A DNA stretch of 64,000 nt, taken from the NCBI GenBank assembly GCA_022787565.1, contig JALFVN010000002.1, positions 1 through 64,000 of the forward strand, written 5' to 3'. Under the pieces are notes generated by a model. That model ran no database searches. It saw only the letters and a list, made by a program, of their open reading frames with translations, and had not been told where the DNA came from. Within the stretch, counting starts at the first letter, position 1. Every line of letters starts with the position of its first letter. A program made the translations under genes and the position numbers. Below are positions 33,471 to 43,506 of this stretch, piece after piece. This stretch comes from Clostridiales bacterium (GTDB taxonomy: Bacteria; Bacillota; Clostridia; Oscillospirales; Oscillospiraceae).

Positions 33471-36400
33471 ATGGCCTTCGTCCATCTACATGTGCATACC
33501 GAATATTCCCTGCTGGACGGGGCCTGCCGCATCGACAAGATCGCGGAAAAGGCCAAGGCCCTGGGACAGACGGCTCTGGCCGTCACTGACCACGGGGTCA
33601 TGTACGGCGCGGTGGCCTTTTACAAGGCCTGCCTTGCGGCGGGGATCAAGCCCATCATCGGCTGTGAGGTATATGTGGCGCCCCGGAACATGAGCGACAA
33701 GGAGCACGGCCGGGACAATGAATATACCCACCTTGTGCTGCTGTGCAAAAACGAGACAGGCTATAAAAACCTCTGCTATCTGGTCAGCGCCGCCTTTACG
33801 GACGGCTTTTACATCAAGCCCCGCATCGACTGGGCGCTGCTGCACCAGCACGCGGAGGGGCTGATCTGCCTTTCCGGCTGTCTGGCCGGGGCCATCCCCC
33901 AGATGCTGGTCAGGGACGACGTTGAGGGCGCAAAAGCCAAGGCCCTGGAGCTTCGGGCGCTGTTTGGCCCGGAGGATTTCTACCTGGAGATCCAGGATCA
34001 CGGCCTCCCGGAGGAAAAAAAGGCCGCCCAGGGGCTGATCCGGCTCCATAAGGAGACCGGAATCCCGCTGGTTCTGACCAACGACGCCCACTATATAGAA
34101 AAAGAGGACGCCTATTATCAGGATGTGCTGATGTGCATCCAGATGGGCAAGACCGTGGACGATCCCAACCGTATGCGCTTTGAGTCCAGGGAGCTGTATC
34201 TGAAAAGCGAGGAGGAGATGCGCGCCCTTTTCCCGGAGCTTCAGGAGGCGGCGGACAACACCGTGGCCATCGCGGAGCGCTGCAGCTTTGACTTTGAATT
34301 CGGTCACTACCATCTGCCCCGCTTCAAGCTGCCTGCAGGGGAGACGGACAGCTTTGCCTATCTCCAAAAGCTCTGCGAAAAGGGCTTTGCCGAGCGCTTT
34401 CCCGACAGGCCCCAGGTCCATGAGCAGCTGGAATACGAGCTGAACATGATCAAAAAGATGGGCTTTGTGGACTACTTCCTCATTGTCTCGGACTTTATCG
34501 GCTATGCCAAGCGAAACGGGATTCCCGTTGGCCCCGGCCGCGGCAGTGCTGCGGGCAGCGTGGTGTCCTACTGTCTGCATATCACCGACGTGGACCCCAT
34601 TAAATACAGTCTCTTCTTCGAACGCTTTTTGAATCCTGAGCGTGTTTCCATGCCGGATATCGACGTGGACTTCTGCGTAAACCGCCGGGGCGAGGTCATC
34701 GACTATGTGAACCGGCTCTATGGCAGCGACCATGTGGCCCAGATCGTCACCTTCGGCACCATGGCGGCCAGAGGCGCCATCCGGGACGTGGGCCGGGCCC
34801 TGTCCGTCAGCTATGCGGAAACCGACGCCGTGGCCAAACAGGTGCCCTCCGGCCCGGGGGCGCTGAATATGACCCTGGACGAGGCCCTGCGTCTATCCAA
34901 ACCCCTGAAGGAGCTGTACGAAGGGGAGGAAAATATCAGGCACCTGATCGACGTGGCAAAGGCTCTGGAGGGTATGCCCCGCCACGCCTCCACCCATGCC
35001 GCCGGCGTGGTGATCACGGAAAAGCCGGTTTACGAATATGTGCCTCTGGCGAGAAACGACGAGTCCGTGGTCTGTCAGTACCCCATGACCACCCTGGAAG
35101 AGCTGGGCCTGCTGAAAATGGACTTTCTGGGCCTGCGAAACCTGACCGTGCTGGAGGATGCGGCAAAGCTGGTGCGGCAATTCCAGCCGGATTTCCGGGT
35201 GGAGACCATCCCGGAGGACGACCCGGAGACCTTTGAAATGCTGGCCGCGGGACATACCAGCGGCGTATTCCAGCTGGAAAGTTCGGGCATCACCGGCGTT
35301 TGTACCAGCATAAAGCCCAAGAATATTGAAGATATTACCGCTGTCATCGCCCTCTACCGCCCGGGCCCCATGGACAGCATTCCCCGCTTTGTGGAGTGCT
35401 CCACCCATCCGGAGAAGATCAGCTACAAGCATGAGCTGCTGCGGCCCATTCTGGAAGTGACCTACGGCTGCATCGTGTATCAGGAGCAGGTCATCCAGAT
35501 CTTCCGGCAGCTGGCGGGCTTCTCTCTGGGCCAGGCGGACATGATCCGCAGGGCCATGAGCAAGAAAAAGCACAAGGTCATCGACGCCGAGCGTATTGCC
35601 TTTGTCCACGGCGACAGCGGGCGGGGCATCGCGGGCGCGGTGGCAAACGGTGTGCCGGAGGATGTGGCCAACAGCATCTACGACGAGATCCTGGACTTTG
35701 CCAGCTACGCCTTCAACAAGGCCCACGCGGTGAGCTACGCCATTGTCACCTACCGCACGGCCTATATGAAGCGGCACTATCCCCGGCAGTACATGGCGGC
35801 CCTGCTCACCTCCGTTCTGGACAACAGCACCAAGGTGGCGGAATACATCGCCGAGTGCCGGGAACTGGGTATCCGGCTGCTGCCGCCGGACGTGAACGAG
35901 TCCGGCGCTAACTTCACCGTGGCGGGGGACAATATCCGCTTCGGCCTGGTGGCCATCAAGGGCATCGGCTGGGGCGTCATCAACGCCCTGGTGGCCGAAC
36001 GGGAGCGAAACGGCCTTTTTACCGATTTTGAAGATTTCTGCCGCCGCATGTCCGGTAAGGATATGAACAAGCGGACGGTGGAAAATCTGATCCGGGCCGG
36101 GGCCTTCGACAGCATGGGCTATAAGCGCAAGGCTCTGCTTCAGGTGGCGGGCGCGGTGATCGACAGCATCAACCAGGCGGAGCGGGACAATATCTCCGGC
36201 CAGATGGACCTGTTCGGGGACTTCGGCGGCCAGGAGCAGGCACAGCCCTCCCGGATCGCTATTCCCCAGGTGGAGGAATTCAGCGCCAGAGAAAAAATGA
36301 CCATGGAGAAGGAGGTCACCGGCCTCTACCTGACCGGGCATCCTATGGACGAGTACCGGGACGCGGTACGAAAGATCGGCGCGGCGCCCATCGGCGCCAT

Positions 36401-36971
36401 CATCAGCGACTTTGCCTCCACTGACGGACCGACCCGCTATGCGGATAATCAATATGTGACCGTGGCGGGCGTGGTGTCCTCCACAAAGACCCGCACCACC
36501 AGGAATAATTCCCTCATGAGCTATATCACCCTGGAGGACGACACCGGCAGCATGGAGCTGATTGCTTTCCAGAAGGCGCTGGACAGCGGGGGCGGCTATG
36601 TGCGGGATAACGCCGCGCTGATCATCCGGGGCCGCATCTCCGTGCGGGATGAAAAGGAGCCCCAGATCATGGTGGACTCCATCCGGCCTCTCAGCGATAT
36701 CGGCACCCTGGCGCAGCCCGCCCGGGCGCAGAGAAGCGCGCCGGTACCCCAGCCCGCAGCCAATCAAAAGCTCTGGGTGAAGCTGCCCGGGGCGGAGGAT
36801 GCCAGACTTCATAAAATTGAGCTGATTTTGACCATGTTCCCCGGCACACAGCAGATGATCATCTGGTGCGAGCGGGAGAAAAAACGCATCGGCGCAAGCT
36901 GCCTGATCCATCCGGCTCTCGTGCAGGAGCTGAAAGAGCTGCTGGGCGATGAAAATGTTGTAATAAAATGA
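33471..36971 (+). CDS. dnaE: DNA polymerase III alpha subunit
   Basis: A 1166-residue DnaE-type replicative polymerase. The PHP domain (FVHLHVHTEYSLLDGACRI) occupies residues 1-270; the palm follows with PVGPGRGSAAGSVVSYCL near residue 352 and the catalytic MPDIDVDF near 397. The tail contains the helix-hairpin-helix region near 830 and an OB domain (VTVAGVVSSTKTRTTRNN near 1000). It starts 3 bp after whiA stop, an unusual position at the end of the hprK row. Length matches DnaE1-type rather than PolC, which should exist elsewhere. Confidence 0.95.
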   Translation: MAFVHLHVHTEYSLLDGACRIDKIAEKAKALGQTALAVTDHGVMYGAVAFYKACLAAGIKPIIGCEVYVAPRNMSDKEHGRDNEYTHLVLLCKNETGYKNLCYLVSAAFTDGFYIKPRIDWALLHQHAEGLICLSGCLAGAIPQMLVRDDVEGAKAKALELRALFGPEDFYLEIQDHGLPEEKKAAQGLIRLHKETGIPLVLTNDAHYIEKEDAYYQDVLMCIQMGKTVDDPNRMRFESRELYLKSEEEMRALFPELQEAADNTVAIAERCSFDFEFGHYHLPRFKLPAGETDSFAYLQKLCEKGFAERFPDRPQVHEQLEYELNMIKKMGFVDYFLIVSDFIGYAKRNGIPVGPGRGSAAGSVVSYCLHITDVDPIKYSLFFERFLNPERVSMPDIDVDFCVNRRGEVIDYVNRLYGSDHVAQIVTFGTMAARGAIRDVGRALSVSYAETDAVAKQVPSGPGALNMTLDEALRLSKPLKELYEGEENIRHLIDVAKALEGMPRHASTHAAGVVITEKPVYEYVPLARNDESVVCQYPMTTLEELGLLKMDFLGLRNLTVLEDAAKLVRQFQPDFRVETIPEDDPETFEMLAAGHTSGVFQLESSGITGVCTSIKPKNIEDITAVIALYRPGPMDSIPRFVECSTHPEKISYKHELLRPILEVTYGCIVYQEQVIQIFRQLAGFSLGQADMIRRAMSKKKHKVIDAERIAFVHGDSGRGIAGAVANGVPEDVANSIYDEILDFASYAFNKAHAVSYAIVTYRTAYMKRHYPRQYMAALLTSVLDNSTKVAEYIAECRELGIRLLPPDVNESGANFTVAGDNIRFGLVAIKGIGWGVINALVAERERNGLFTDFEDFCRRMSGKDMNKRTVENLIRAGAFDSMGYKRKALLQVAGAVIDSINQAERDNISGQMDLFGDFGGQEQAQPSRIAIPQVEEFSAREKMTMEKEVTGLYLTGHPMDEYRDAVRKIGAAPIGAIISDFASTDGPTRYADNQYVTVAGVVSSTKTRTTRNNSLMSYITLEDDTGSMELIAFQKALDSGGGYVRDNAALIIRGRISVRDEKEPQIMVDSIRPLSDIGTLAQPARAQRSAPVPQPAANQKLWVKLPGAEDARLHKIELILTMFPGTQQMIIWCEREKKRIGASCLIHPALVQELKELLGDENVVIK

Positions 36972-36973
36972 AA

Positions 36974-37234
36974 AAGCAGAGGCGAGGCCGCCTCTGCTTT
37001 TTAAACGCATACAAAGCCTCGCAGAGTTTTTTCGCCGCAGCGAAAAAATAAATATAATAGGTTTTCTGCGGCGACATGTGCGTCGCAGAAAACACTTCTC
37101 ACGAAACGAGTGTCGAAATGTGCGCCGCAGGCGCACATTGAGGCTTCGAGTGCAGTGTATTCTCTCTCGTAGACAAAGTCTTTTTGACTTTGTCTACGAT
37201 TAAAGAAGCAGAGGCGAGGCCGCCTCTGCTTTTT
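36974..37234 (-). repeat. Palindrome-rich intergenic element flanked by duplicated terminator hairpins, copy 2
   Basis: Identical 29-bp direct copies of the hairpin AAGCAGAGGCGaggcCGCCTCTGCTTTTT (36974-37002 and 37206-37234) flank 203 bp. Read on the minus strand, the 203 bp is a near copy of the body at 4899-5099, with the same ordered palindromes. The element lies between the convergent dnaE and peptidase genes. Both flanking hairpins carry T tracts and could terminate transcription. Confidence 0.82.
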
Positions 37235-37242
37235 CATTTGGA

Positions 37243-38748
37243 TTATTTCAGCTCATAGAGCCTGGTGTATTTATCCTCAAGGTAGTCCAGATAGTAGTTC
37301 ACGTTCAGGCTCTCGCCGGTGATGGCGCGGATCCATTCGTCCGGGTCGGTGAGGGAGGCAATGCTGAACACATGCTCCTTGAGCCACGCGGCGACCTTGG
37401 ACAGCTGGCCCTCCCGGACAGCGGCAAAAACGTCAAAGTCTTTTTCCATTGTGCGCAGGATCTGTACGCCATAGGCATTGCCCAGCGCGTAGGAGGGGAA
37501 GTAGCCGTAGCTGCCGCTCCAGTGCACATCCTGCAGGCAGCCCACGTCGTCTCCGGGCACGTCTACGCCCAGATACTCTTTATACTTGGCGTTCCACAGG
37601 GCGGGAACCTCATCCACGGTGATCTCGCCGTTGACAAAGGCCTTTTCCAGCTCATATCTCACTAAAATGTGAAGACCGTAAGTAAGTTCGTCGGATTCCG
37701 TCCTCACCAGACTGGGCCGGGAAATGTTCACCGCTTCATACAGCTCCCGCTCGCTGACGTCGGAGAAGGTATCGCCGCTGAGCTCCTGGAGCTTGGGATA
37801 AACGAAGTGGATAAAGGCTTCACTGCGGCCAATGATGTTCTCATAAAAGCGGGAGATGGTCTCGTGCATGGCGTTGGACATGTTGTTGTCGCAGTGGTTG
37901 GCGTAGACCTCCTCCGGCTCATTCTGCATAAACAGGGCGTGGCCGCCCTCGTGCATGGTGGAGAAGATGTTGGAGATGAAGTTTTCCTCAAAATAATGGG
38001 TGGTGACGCGCACATCCCTTGGGCCAAAGCTGGTGGTGAAGGGATGCTCCGTGGTCATCAGCACCAGGGCGCTCTCCCGCAGGCCCTCCTCCTTCAGCAG
38101 ATAGCGGGAGAAAGCCTCCTGCTGGGGAATGGGGCAGGGACGGGAGAGAAAATCCTCCCGGATGGGCTTGCCCTCGTTGACGATGCGGTGCATCAGCGGC
38201 ACGATCCGCTCCTTCAGGGCAGAGAAGAAGGCATCCAGCTGCTCCTCGTTCCCGCCTTTTTCAAAATCGTCCAGACAGGCGGTGTAATAAGTGGAATATT
38301 TGTCGTCTCTCAGGTCGATTGCCCGGCGGGTATAGTCCACCAGAGCGGCAAAGGAATCCCGGAACAGAGAGAAGTTGTTGGCCTTCTTGGCGGAAAGCCA
38401 GTCGCCGTAGGCCTTGTTGGCGGCCAGATCCATCTCAAAGGCAAATTGGGGCGTGAAATTTTTGGTTTTTTTGTAGCCGTCGTAAAGATGTTCAACAGCT
38501 TTTTTCTGCACAGGGCTAAGGCCCTCGCTGTCCTCGTGGAGCTCGCAGACCAGGCGCTGATATTTTTTGGCATGGGTCAGCTTGTGGTACTGTTTGCCCA
38601 GAATGGCCATGTCCTCGCCGGCCTGGGCCATGCCCTCCTCCGGGGCGCAGCATTCCATGTCAAACTGCAGCTTGCCCAGGCTGCGGCCGTAGGCGTCAAT
38701 CTCTTCCAGAAGCTTGAAGAGCTGTTTCAGTTTCTGCTGGTTGGTCAT
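37243..38748 (-). CDS. M32 family metallocarboxypeptidase
   Basis: A 501-residue carboxypeptidase Taq-type enzyme. The zinc-binding HEXXH motif appears as [12 protein letters not shown] near residue 265, with the third ligand Glu in the following helix ([15 protein letters not shown]). [10 protein letters not shown] precedes the motif, as is usual, and [34 protein letters not shown]-like text (here [17 protein letters not shown]) near residue 405 is diagnostic. It is a cytosolic enzyme that removes C-terminal residues from peptides. It lies 29 bp downstream of nth on the same strand. Confidence 0.93.
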   Translation of the reverse strand: [501 protein letters not shown]

Positions 38749-38777
38749 AAGTCATTATCTCCTTCAACTTGGTTTGT

Positions 38778-39413
38778 TCAGCCGGAATAGGTCTGGCACA
38801 GATGGCGCAGACAGCAGTTGGGGCAGTCGGGCTTTCTGGCGTCGCACACTGCCCGGCCGTGGAGCACGATGCAGTGGCAGAAGTCCGAGGAGTGCTCCGG
38901 CGGCAGGATCTTGCGAAGCTCCATTTCGATCTTCACCGGATCCTTTAAATTGTCCACCAGTCCCAGACGGTTGGAAAGGCGTATGCAATGGGTGTCCACA
39001 ACGGTGGAGCCGGGGATCCTGAACACATCGCCCAGAATGAGATTGGCGGTCTTGCGGCCCACGCCGGGCAGGGCGGTCAGCTCCTCCATGGTGCGGGGAA
39101 GCTCCCCGTTGTATTTTTCCAGCAGCACCTGGGCACAGGCCACGATATCCCGGGCCTTGGCGCGGTAAAAGCCGCAGGAGTGGACGTATTTTTCCACTTC
39201 CTCCACCTCCGCCTCGGCAAAATCCTTCAGCGTGGGGAAACGGGCAAAAAGAGCAGGCGTGATTTTGTTCACCCGCTCGTCGGTGCACTGGGCAGCCAGA
39301 CGCACGGAAAACAGCAGTTCATAGTCCTTCTGCCAGTCCAGCGTGCAGTCCGCCAGCGGATATTCCTCCAGCAGCAGCCGGACGATCTCGTTTACCTGTT
39401 CCTGTGTTCTCAT
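38778..39413 (-). CDS. nth: Endonuclease III
   Basis: A 211-residue base-excision repair glycosylase/AP lyase. The helix-hairpin-helix ELTALPGVGRKTANLILGDVF ends with the catalytic Lys, then VDTHCIRLSNRLGL with the catalytic Asp. The C-terminal C-X6-C-X2-C-X5-C cluster (CDARKPDCPNCCLRHLC) binds [4Fe-4S]. Length agrees with E. coli Nth (211). First gene of a two-gene unit with the M32 peptidase. Confidence 0.95.
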   Translation of the reverse strand: MRTQEQVNEIVRLLLEEYPLADCTLDWQKDYELLFSVRLAAQCTDERVNKITPALFARFPTLKDFAEAEVEEVEKYVHSCGFYRAKARDIVACAQVLLEKYNGELPRTMEELTALPGVGRKTANLILGDVFRIPGSTVVDTHCIRLSNRLGLVDNLKDPVKIEMELRKILPPEHSSDFCHCIVLHGRAVCDARKPDCPNCCLRHLCQTYSG

Positions 39414-39540
39414 GTCTTACACCCCCTGTTTTGTCTGAGTAATAATATAGTTTAAGATAAGGCTTTCGTCAATCAAAATCAAACAAAAGGCGGAAAAACG
39501 GCCTGGGTCTGTCTGTTTCGACAAAAGTCCCTTTTGCCGG

Positions 39541-39569
39541 TTGCAATTTAAAAAGTCCTGTGATAATAT
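39541..39569 (+). promoter_or_regulatory. Possible promoter of purC-purF
   Basis: TTGCAA, 17-bp spacer, TAATAT, about 70 bp before purC. The 39414-39638 region holds no recognisable purine riboswitch; a G-rich imperfect hairpin at about 39488-39540 has no assigned role. Confidence 0.4.
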
Positions 39570-39638
39570 CCAAAAATGTATTCCGATTATATGTGCTTTT
39601 CACCAAAAGACATCTTAAAACTGTGGGAGGAATATCCT

Positions 39639-40358
39639 ATGCAAAAGCTGGAACAGCTCTATGAGGGCAAAGCGAAGAAAGTATTCAAGACCGATGATCC
39701 CGCGCTTCTTATCGTGGATTACAAGGATGACGCCACCGCTTTTAACGGCCTGAAAAAAGGCTCTATCGCGGGCAAGGGCGTGATCAACAACCAGATGAGC
39801 AACCGCCTTATGGCCAAGCTGGAGAAGTCCGGTGTTCCCACCCACTTCGTTCAGGAGCTGAGCGAACGGGAGACGCTGGTGAAGAAGGTCTCCATCGTCC
39901 CCCTGGAGGTCATCATCCGCAATATTTCCGCCGGTTCCTTCGCCAAGCGCTACGGCGTGGAGGAGGGCATTGTTTTCGACGCGCCTACCATAGAGTTTTC
40001 TTATAAGAACGACGAGCTGGGCGATCCCCTGATCAACAGCTACCACGCGCTGGCCCTGAAACTGGCCACCGCTGAGGAGATCGAGACCATCAAGGACTAC
40101 GCTTTCCGCGTAAACGACTTTCTGAAGGCCCTCTGGGCGGAGTGCGGGGTCATTCTGGTGGACTTCAAGCTGGAGTTCGGCCGCCTGGCCGACGGCACCA
40201 TCGTTCTGGCTGACGAGATCAGCCCCGATACCTGCCGGCTCTGGGACGCCAAGACCCATGAAAAACTGGATAAGGACAGATTCCGCCGTGATCTGGGCGG
40301 TGTGGAGGACGCCTACGCCGAAATTATGAAGAGGCTCGTAGACCATGACGCACAGTGA
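39639..40358 (+). CDS. purC: Phosphoribosylaminoimidazole-succinocarboxamide synthase
   Basis: A 239-residue SAICAR synthetase (E. coli 237), which joins CAIR and aspartate with ATP in purine synthesis. Motifs are [10 protein letters not shown] at the N-terminus, [10 protein letters not shown], the [13 protein letters not shown] stretch near residue 95 and [14 protein letters not shown] near residue 190. ATG 39639 is chosen: GGGAGGA lies 6 bp upstream and the length fits; an upstream in-frame ATG at 39576 would add an unconserved tail. Its last 14 bases overlap purF. Confidence 0.95.
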   Translation: MQKLEQLYEGKAKKVFKTDDPALLIVDYKDDATAFNGLKKGSIAGKGVINNQMSNRLMAKLEKSGVPTHFVQELSERETLVKKVSIVPLEVIIRNISAGSFAKRYGVEEGIVFDAPTIEFSYKNDELGDPLINSYHALALKLATAEEIETIKDYAFRVNDFLKALWAECGVILVDFKLEFGRLADGTIVLADEISPDTCRLWDAKTHEKLDKDRFRRDLGGVEDAYAEIMKRLVDHDAQ

Positions 40359-41805
40359 TCTGACAACAACCAAAGAACGCCACATTCATGAAGAATGCGG
40401 CGTCTTTGGCATCTTTTCCAAGCAGACTGCGGACCTGGCGTCCCTTGCCTACTACGGCCTTTTCGCCCTGCAGCACCGGGGCCAGGAGAGCGCAGGTATC
40501 GTTCTTAACGACGACGGCGTATTCACCGCTTTCCGGGATACGGGTCTGGTAAACGAGGTGTTCACCCCGGAGCATCTGGCCACTCTGGGCCGGGGCAACA
40601 TCGTGGTGGGCCATGTGCGCTACGCCACCACCGGCTCGGACAACAAGCGCAATGTTCAGCCCCTGGTCATCAACCACCACAAAGGCCGTATGGCTCTTGC
40701 CCACAACGGCAACCTGACCAACTCCTTTGAGCTGCGGGACCAGCTGGAAAAGCAGGGCTCCATCTTCCACACCAGCACCGATTCCGAGGTTATTGCCTAC
40801 ATTATCGTGCAGGAACGGCTGCGCTGCGGCTCCATCGAGGCCGCCGTCTCCGCCGCCATGAATCGGATCGAGGGGGCCTATTCTCTGGTCATCTCCTCGC
40901 CCACAAAGCTGATCGCCGCCCGGGATCCCCATGGCTTCCGGCCCCTTTGCATGGGCAGAAGACCCGGCGGAGAGGTCGTCTTTGCCTCCGAATCCTGCGC
41001 CCTGGACGCGGTGGGCGCCGTGTTTGAGCGGGACCTGCTGCCCGGGGAGATCGTCATCGTCACCGCCGATGGCATCAAGCTGGACCGGAGCCACTGCAAC
41101 ACGGCAAAGCGGAGCATGTGCGTGTTTGAGTTTATCTACTTTGCGCGGCCCGACTCCGTTATCGACGGATGCAGCGTGAACCTGGCCAGAAAGCGGGCCG
41201 GGGCCTTCCTGGCGCAGGAGCATCCGGTGGAGGCGGACGTGGTGATCGGCGTGCCCGACTCCGGGCTGGATGCCGCCCTGGGCTATGCGGAGGAATCCGG
41301 CATCCCCTACGCCATCGGCTTTACCAAGAACAAATACATCGGCCGCACCTTCATCTCCCCGGACCAGTCCATGCGCGAAACGGGCGTGAATATCAAGCTC
41401 AACCCCATCCGCGCCGTGGTGGAGGGCAAGCGGGTCGTGATGATCGACGACTCCATCGTCCGCGGCACCACCTGCCGCCGTACCATCGAACTGCTGCGCC
41501 GGGCCGGTGCGAAGGAGATCCACATGCGCGTCAGCGCCCCGCCCTTTGTCAAGCCCTGCTACTACGGCACCGATATCGACGACGAGGAGAAGCTGATCGC
41601 CAACCACCACAGCGTGGAGGAGATCGCCCGGATCATCGGCGTGGACTCTCTGGGCTATCTGAGCATGGAGCATGTGGTCCGCCTTGCGGGAGATACGGAC
41701 GAGGGCTTCTGCACAGCCTGTTTTGGCGGCGGCTATCCCACCAGCATCCCCAAAATCGGCGAGAAAGACCGCTTCGAACTGAAAATACATGCCAGCAAAA
41801 AATAA
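40345..41805 (+). CDS. purF: Amidophosphoribosyltransferase
   Basis: A 486-residue first-step enzyme of purine synthesis. The mature N-terminal nucleophile is Cys18 in [10 protein letters not shown], so a 17-residue propeptide is expected to be removed, as in B. subtilis PurF. The glutaminase domain continues with [18 protein letters not shown] and [10 protein letters not shown]. The PRPP site is [13 protein letters not shown] near residue 368. C-terminal cysteines (e.g. the FCTACF stretch) fit the [4Fe-4S]-containing class. Translationally coupled to purC. Confidence 0.95.
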   Translation: MTHSDLTTTKERHIHEECGVFGIFSKQTADLASLAYYGLFALQHRGQESAGIVLNDDGVFTAFRDTGLVNEVFTPEHLATLGRGNIVVGHVRYATTGSDNKRNVQPLVINHHKGRMALAHNGNLTNSFELRDQLEKQGSIFHTSTDSEVIAYIIVQERLRCGSIEAAVSAAMNRIEGAYSLVISSPTKLIAARDPHGFRPLCMGRRPGGEVVFASESCALDAVGAVFERDLLPGEIVIVTADGIKLDRSHCNTAKRSMCVFEFIYFARPDSVIDGCSVNLARKRAGAFLAQEHPVEADVVIGVPDSGLDAALGYAEESGIPYAIGFTKNKYIGRTFISPDQSMRETGVNIKLNPIRAVVEGKRVVMIDDSIVRGTTCRRTIELLRRAGAKEIHMRVSAPPFVKPCYYGTDIDDEEKLIANHHSVEEIARIIGVDSLGYLSMEHVVRLAGDTDEGFCTACFGGGYPTSIPKIGEKDRFELKIHASKK

Positions 41806-41806
41806 G

Positions 41807-41839
41807 AAAACAGCCTGCGCCGCGGCGCAGGCTGTTTTT
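41807..41839 (+). terminator. Bidirectional terminator between purF and pncB
   Basis: A perfect palindrome with 12-bp arms, CAGCCTGCGCCG / CGGCGCAGGCTG, bounded by A and T runs. It serves purF on the plus strand and pncB, which ends at 41845, on the minus strand. Confidence 0.85.
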
Positions 41840-41844
41840 GGCTT

Positions 41845-43305
41845 TTATTCCCCGTCCTGTCTGGCTTCGGAGAGCATTTTGTCCTTAAGCTCCATGAGTT
41901 TGGGGGACAGGTCCACATAGTACTGATGGGGGTAGTCGAAACGCTTTACCTCCGGCCAGAGGGTGCTGACCTGGTAGGCGCAGTAGGTCTTGATTTCCTT
42001 GAGTGTGGGCAGCTTGTACACCAGCTGGCCGTCTTTGAAGATGGGGACCATCATTTCGTAGGCCCGGAAATTCTCCATGGTCTTGCGCTTCCAGCGGGAC
42101 TGGGGGTCGCAGATCTCCAGAGGCTGGCTGTCGTCCACGGTCTCGTCGTGCATGCAGATATAGTCCGCCTCGGCCATGCCGGTCTCCCGGTTGTAAAAAC
42201 GGTAGAACTTCTTGAAGCCGGGGTTGGTGATCTTCCCCACGTTTTCACTGACCTTGATTTTGGGAACAATATTCCCTTCCTCGTCCTCCACGGCGCAGAG
42301 CTTGTACACGCCGCCGAACACCGGCGCGCTCCTGGAGGTGATCAGCCGCTCGCCCACGCCGAAAGCGTCGATCTTCGCACCCTGGTGGAACAGCTCGGTG
42401 ATCAGCCGCTCGTCCAGAGAGTTGGAGACGGTGATGGTGCACCCTGTCCAGCCCGCCTCGTCCAGCATGACGCGGGCCTTCTGGGTCAGGTAGGCCATGT
42501 CGCCGGAGTCAAGACGGATGCCGCACTTGGTGATGCCCAGGGGCTTGAGCACCTCGTTGAAGGCCCGGATGGCGTTGGGAATGCCGGATTTCAGGGTGTT
42601 GTAGGTGTCTACCAGCAGCACCGCGTTGGTGGGGTAGGCCTTGCAGTAGGTGACAAAGGCGTCATATTCCGTGTCGAACATCTGCACCCAGGAGTGGGCC
42701 ATGGTGCCTGCGGCGGGAACGCCGTAGATCTGGTCGGAAACGGTGCAGGCGGTGCCGGCGCAGCCGCCGATAAATGCGGCTCTGGCTCCGGTCACGGCGC
42801 CGGCGATGCCCTGGGCCCGGCGGGAGCCGAATTCCAGCACGGCGCGGCCCTCCGCCGCCCGGCAGATGCGGTTTGCCTTGGTGGCGATCAGGCTCTGGTG
42901 GTTAAACTCCAGCAGCAGATAGGTCTCCAGCAGCTGGGCCTGGATGGCCGGGGCGCGGACGGTGAACACAGGCTCTCTGGGGAAGATGGGCGTGCCCTCC
43001 GGCACGGCCCAGATGTCACCGGTGAATTTGAAATTCTTTAAATAGTCCAGAAAAGCCTCGTCAAAAATGCCTCTGCCCCGGAGGTAGGCAATGTCCTCCT
43101 CGTCAAAATGCAGCTTCTGGACATAGTCGATAATCTGCTCCAGTCCAGCCGCAATGGCGAAGCCGCCCCCGTCCGGTACTTCCCGGAAAAACACGTCAAA
43201 ATAGGTCATGCGATCCTGCATATTGCTCACGAAGTAGCCGTTGCCCATCGTCAGCTCGTAAAAATCACACAGCATGGTCAGGTTGATGCCGTTTGCGCTT
43301 TTCAT
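41845..43305 (-). CDS. pncB: Nicotinate phosphoribosyltransferase
   Basis: A 486-residue enzyme joining nicotinate and PRPP for NAD salvage. LTMLCDFYELTMGNGYF at the N-terminus, ANRICRAAEGRAVLEFGSRRAQG in the middle and LLVDTYNTLKSGIPNAI are diagnostic of the long clostridial form. ATG 43305 is chosen because AGGAGG sits 6 bp upstream; the longer frame opening at 43452 would add 49 residues of low-complexity non-conserved sequence. Expressed alone and divergent from galK. Confidence 0.94.
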   Translation of the reverse strand: MKSANGINLTMLCDFYELTMGNGYFVSNMQDRMTYFDVFFREVPDGGGFAIAAGLEQIIDYVQKLHFDEEDIAYLRGRGIFDEAFLDYLKNFKFTGDIWAVPEGTPIFPREPVFTVRAPAIQAQLLETYLLLEFNHQSLIATKANRICRAAEGRAVLEFGSRRAQGIAGAVTGARAAFIGGCAGTACTVSDQIYGVPAAGTMAHSWVQMFDTEYDAFVTYCKAYPTNAVLLVDTYNTLKSGIPNAIRAFNEVLKPLGITKCGIRLDSGDMAYLTQKARVMLDEAGWTGCTITVSNSLDERLITELFHQGAKIDAFGVGERLITSRSAPVFGGVYKLCAVEDEEGNIVPKIKVSENVGKITNPGFKKFYRFYNRETGMAEADYICMHDETVDDSQPLEICDPQSRWKRKTMENFRAYEMMVPIFKDGQLVYKLPTLKEIKTYCAYQVSTLWPEVKRFDYPHQYYVDLSPKLMELKDKMLSEARQDGE

Positions 43306-43436
43306 GCTCTGCCTCCTGTAATGATCCTGTAAGGATGTGTTAAAGCTATTATATGCTTTGCCGCAAGGGAACGCAAGAAAATTGTAGCTATTGTTTATCT
43401 TTTGACGCAACCGGGGCAAATATGCGCTTTTTTCGA

Positions 43437-43465
43437 TTGACTTTATCCGCAATTTAGTTTATCTT
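43437..43465 (+). promoter_or_regulatory. Predicted promoter of galK
   Basis: TTGACT, 17-bp spacer, TATCTT, 41 bp ahead of the ATG. The -35 region again reads TTGACTTTATCC. Confidence 0.55.
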
Positions 43466-43506
43466 GATAGAGGTGAAGAAGTAGGAAAATTGAAAGAGGC
43501 TGGAAC

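Noticed and set aside
39416..39638. Purine riboswitch ahead of purC
   Set aside because: The conserved three-way-junction core sequences of purine riboswitches were not found; only an imperfect G-rich hairpin is present.
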